Assembly: GCF_019130065.1 (NCBI RefSeq)
Contig: NZ_JAHSPG010000013.1
Span: 310,001 to 374,000, forward strand
Direction: 5' to 3'
DNA from: Pinibacter aurantiacus
Lineage (GTDB): Bacteria; Bacteroidota; Bacteroidia; Chitinophagales; Chitinophagaceae
DNA: 64,000 bases
In this document: positions 63,347-64,000 of the stretch, in pieces
Layout of the letters: every line of letters begins with the position of its first letter
Position numbering within the stretch: the first letter of the stretch is position 1
The notes under the pieces: model-generated
What the model was told of the DNA's origin: nothing
What the model saw: only the letters and a program-made list of their open reading frames with translations
The model's database searches: none
Translations under genes and position numbers: made by a program

Positions 63347-64000
63347 TCAAATAATTCTTGCATTTCTAAAATTGTCGCTATAAAAAGGCTCAAATCCGTC
63401 CAGCGACGGGGAAATATATTCCATGTATAATTTTTGCAGATATTGTTTATACTGCTCTTCGTTATCAATATTGATCACAGAATTAGTCGTTAAGCCATTC
63501 TTCACAAACTCAGTCAGTTTCTTGTATTGTTTTTGTAAGAACAAACTCCTCATCTGAATGTCATAATATTGCCCCCTTTCAAACATCATCGTACTATCTA
63601 ACAGCAGTGATTTTTTAAGCCTTAAGTAAATCTGAACCAGTGAATCTGCGTTTTTATAATCCCTTTTGTTTAAATAGAAGCTTGCCAAAAATATTTTCGC
63701 AAGTATTGAATCCTTTTGAAAAGGCGAACGACAACTGTTCCTATTCAATTCCTGTAAATCACCCTCCCCAACTTCTTTATATAAATGTGGGGCCAAGCCA
63801 AATAAACATTCTCCCGGAAACTTGTTTGTGTACAAAGAAATGTATTTTGATAACAGAGGGCTTTTTTCAATTGTAAGTCTCTTTATAATTGTTCGCAACG
63901 AAACCTGGGCATAGTAATTCGCACTAATTAGTTCGTCAAAGATTTTTAGTGACTTGTCCGTTTCATTGGCTATTAAATATTCATTTGCCAATAAAAACTT
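63347..64000 (-). CDS. TPR-like helical-repeat protein (partial, runs off right edge)
   Basis: The frame is open to the window end (reading KFLLANEYLIANETDKSLKI at the edge), so the true start lies outside; about 217 residues are visible. They form helical pairs of TPR type (LANEYLIANETDKSLKIFDE, LASFYLNKRDYKNADSLVQI, FLQKQYKKLTEFVKNGL). The stop is at 63347. No membrane segment or catalytic motif is visible in the part present. It may be a TPR-containing regulator or signalling protein. Confidence 0.75.
   Translation of the reverse strand, partial: KFLLANEYLIANETDKSLKIFDELISANYYAQVSLRTIIKRLTIEKSPLLSKYISLYTNKFPGECLFGLAPHLYKEVGEGDLQELNRNSCRSPFQKDSILAKIFLASFYLNKRDYKNADSLVQIYLRLKKSLLLDSTMMFERGQYYDIQMRSLFLQKQYKKLTEFVKNGLTTNSVINIDNEEQYKQYLQKLYMEYISPSLDGFEPFYSDNFRNARII

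Overview
The window looks like a chromosome segment of a Bacteroidota bacterium, most likely family Chitinophagaceae. The reasons are two SusC/SusD outer-membrane loci each driven by an ECF sigma factor and a FecR-type anti-sigma factor, SusC proteins with an N-terminal STN domain, DUF4843 and PKD-like lipoproteins, a type IX secretion sorting domain, promoters of the Bacteroidota -33/-7 type (TAnnTTTG), and large YD-repeat proteins. The genus is not determined. I saw no rRNA, tRNA, CRISPR array or insertion sequence.

Layout. 1-2411 (-): a secreted YncE-like propeller fused to a phosphoesterase, cut by the left edge. 2412-3405: non-coding, with two hairpins and a 55-bp repeat. 3406-12903 (-): SusCD locus 1, in transcription order ECF sigma, FecR, SusC, SusD and two TlpA-like thioredoxins. 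A diverged direct copy of the 55-bp repeat lies just beyond the sigma gene. 13038-13934 (-) and 14004-17483 (+): a LysR regulator divergent from a three-gene lysine (saccharopine/2-oxoadipate) catabolic operon. 17509-17757: a decayed gene. 17787-21580 (-): three secreted YadA-head/tail-fibre-like proteins that look like recombinants of one another.

21888-44482 (-): a 22.6-kb co-directional operon, the most interesting part of the window. It encodes a coiled-coil outer-membrane barrel protein, a secreted Fn3-like protein, a lipoprotein, a 2151-residue RHS/SpvB-like protein, a 252-residue secreted protein, a 3653-residue RHS protein with four LamG-like domains and a C-terminal HNH nuclease, and an overlapping small gene that is probably the immunity gene. 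I infer a two-protein toxin cocoon (comparable in logic to TcB/TcC) with its own envelope proteins. A near-consensus promoter precedes the operon.

45375-48577 (+): a type IX-sorted surface protein, two poorly known genes and a secreted DinB-like protein. 48989-61044 (-): SusCD locus 2, in order ECF sigma, FecR, SusC, SusD, DUF4843, PKD-like lipoprotein, TlpA-like protein and a thioredoxin. 61162-62267 (-): a coiled-coil secreted protein and a thioredoxin-fold lipoprotein without CxxC. 62607-63215 (+): a TPR protein. 63347-64000 (-): a partial helical-repeat protein cut by the right edge.

Both SusCD loci carry thioredoxin-family genes and no recognisable glycoside hydrolase, so their substrate is probably not a simple polysaccharide.
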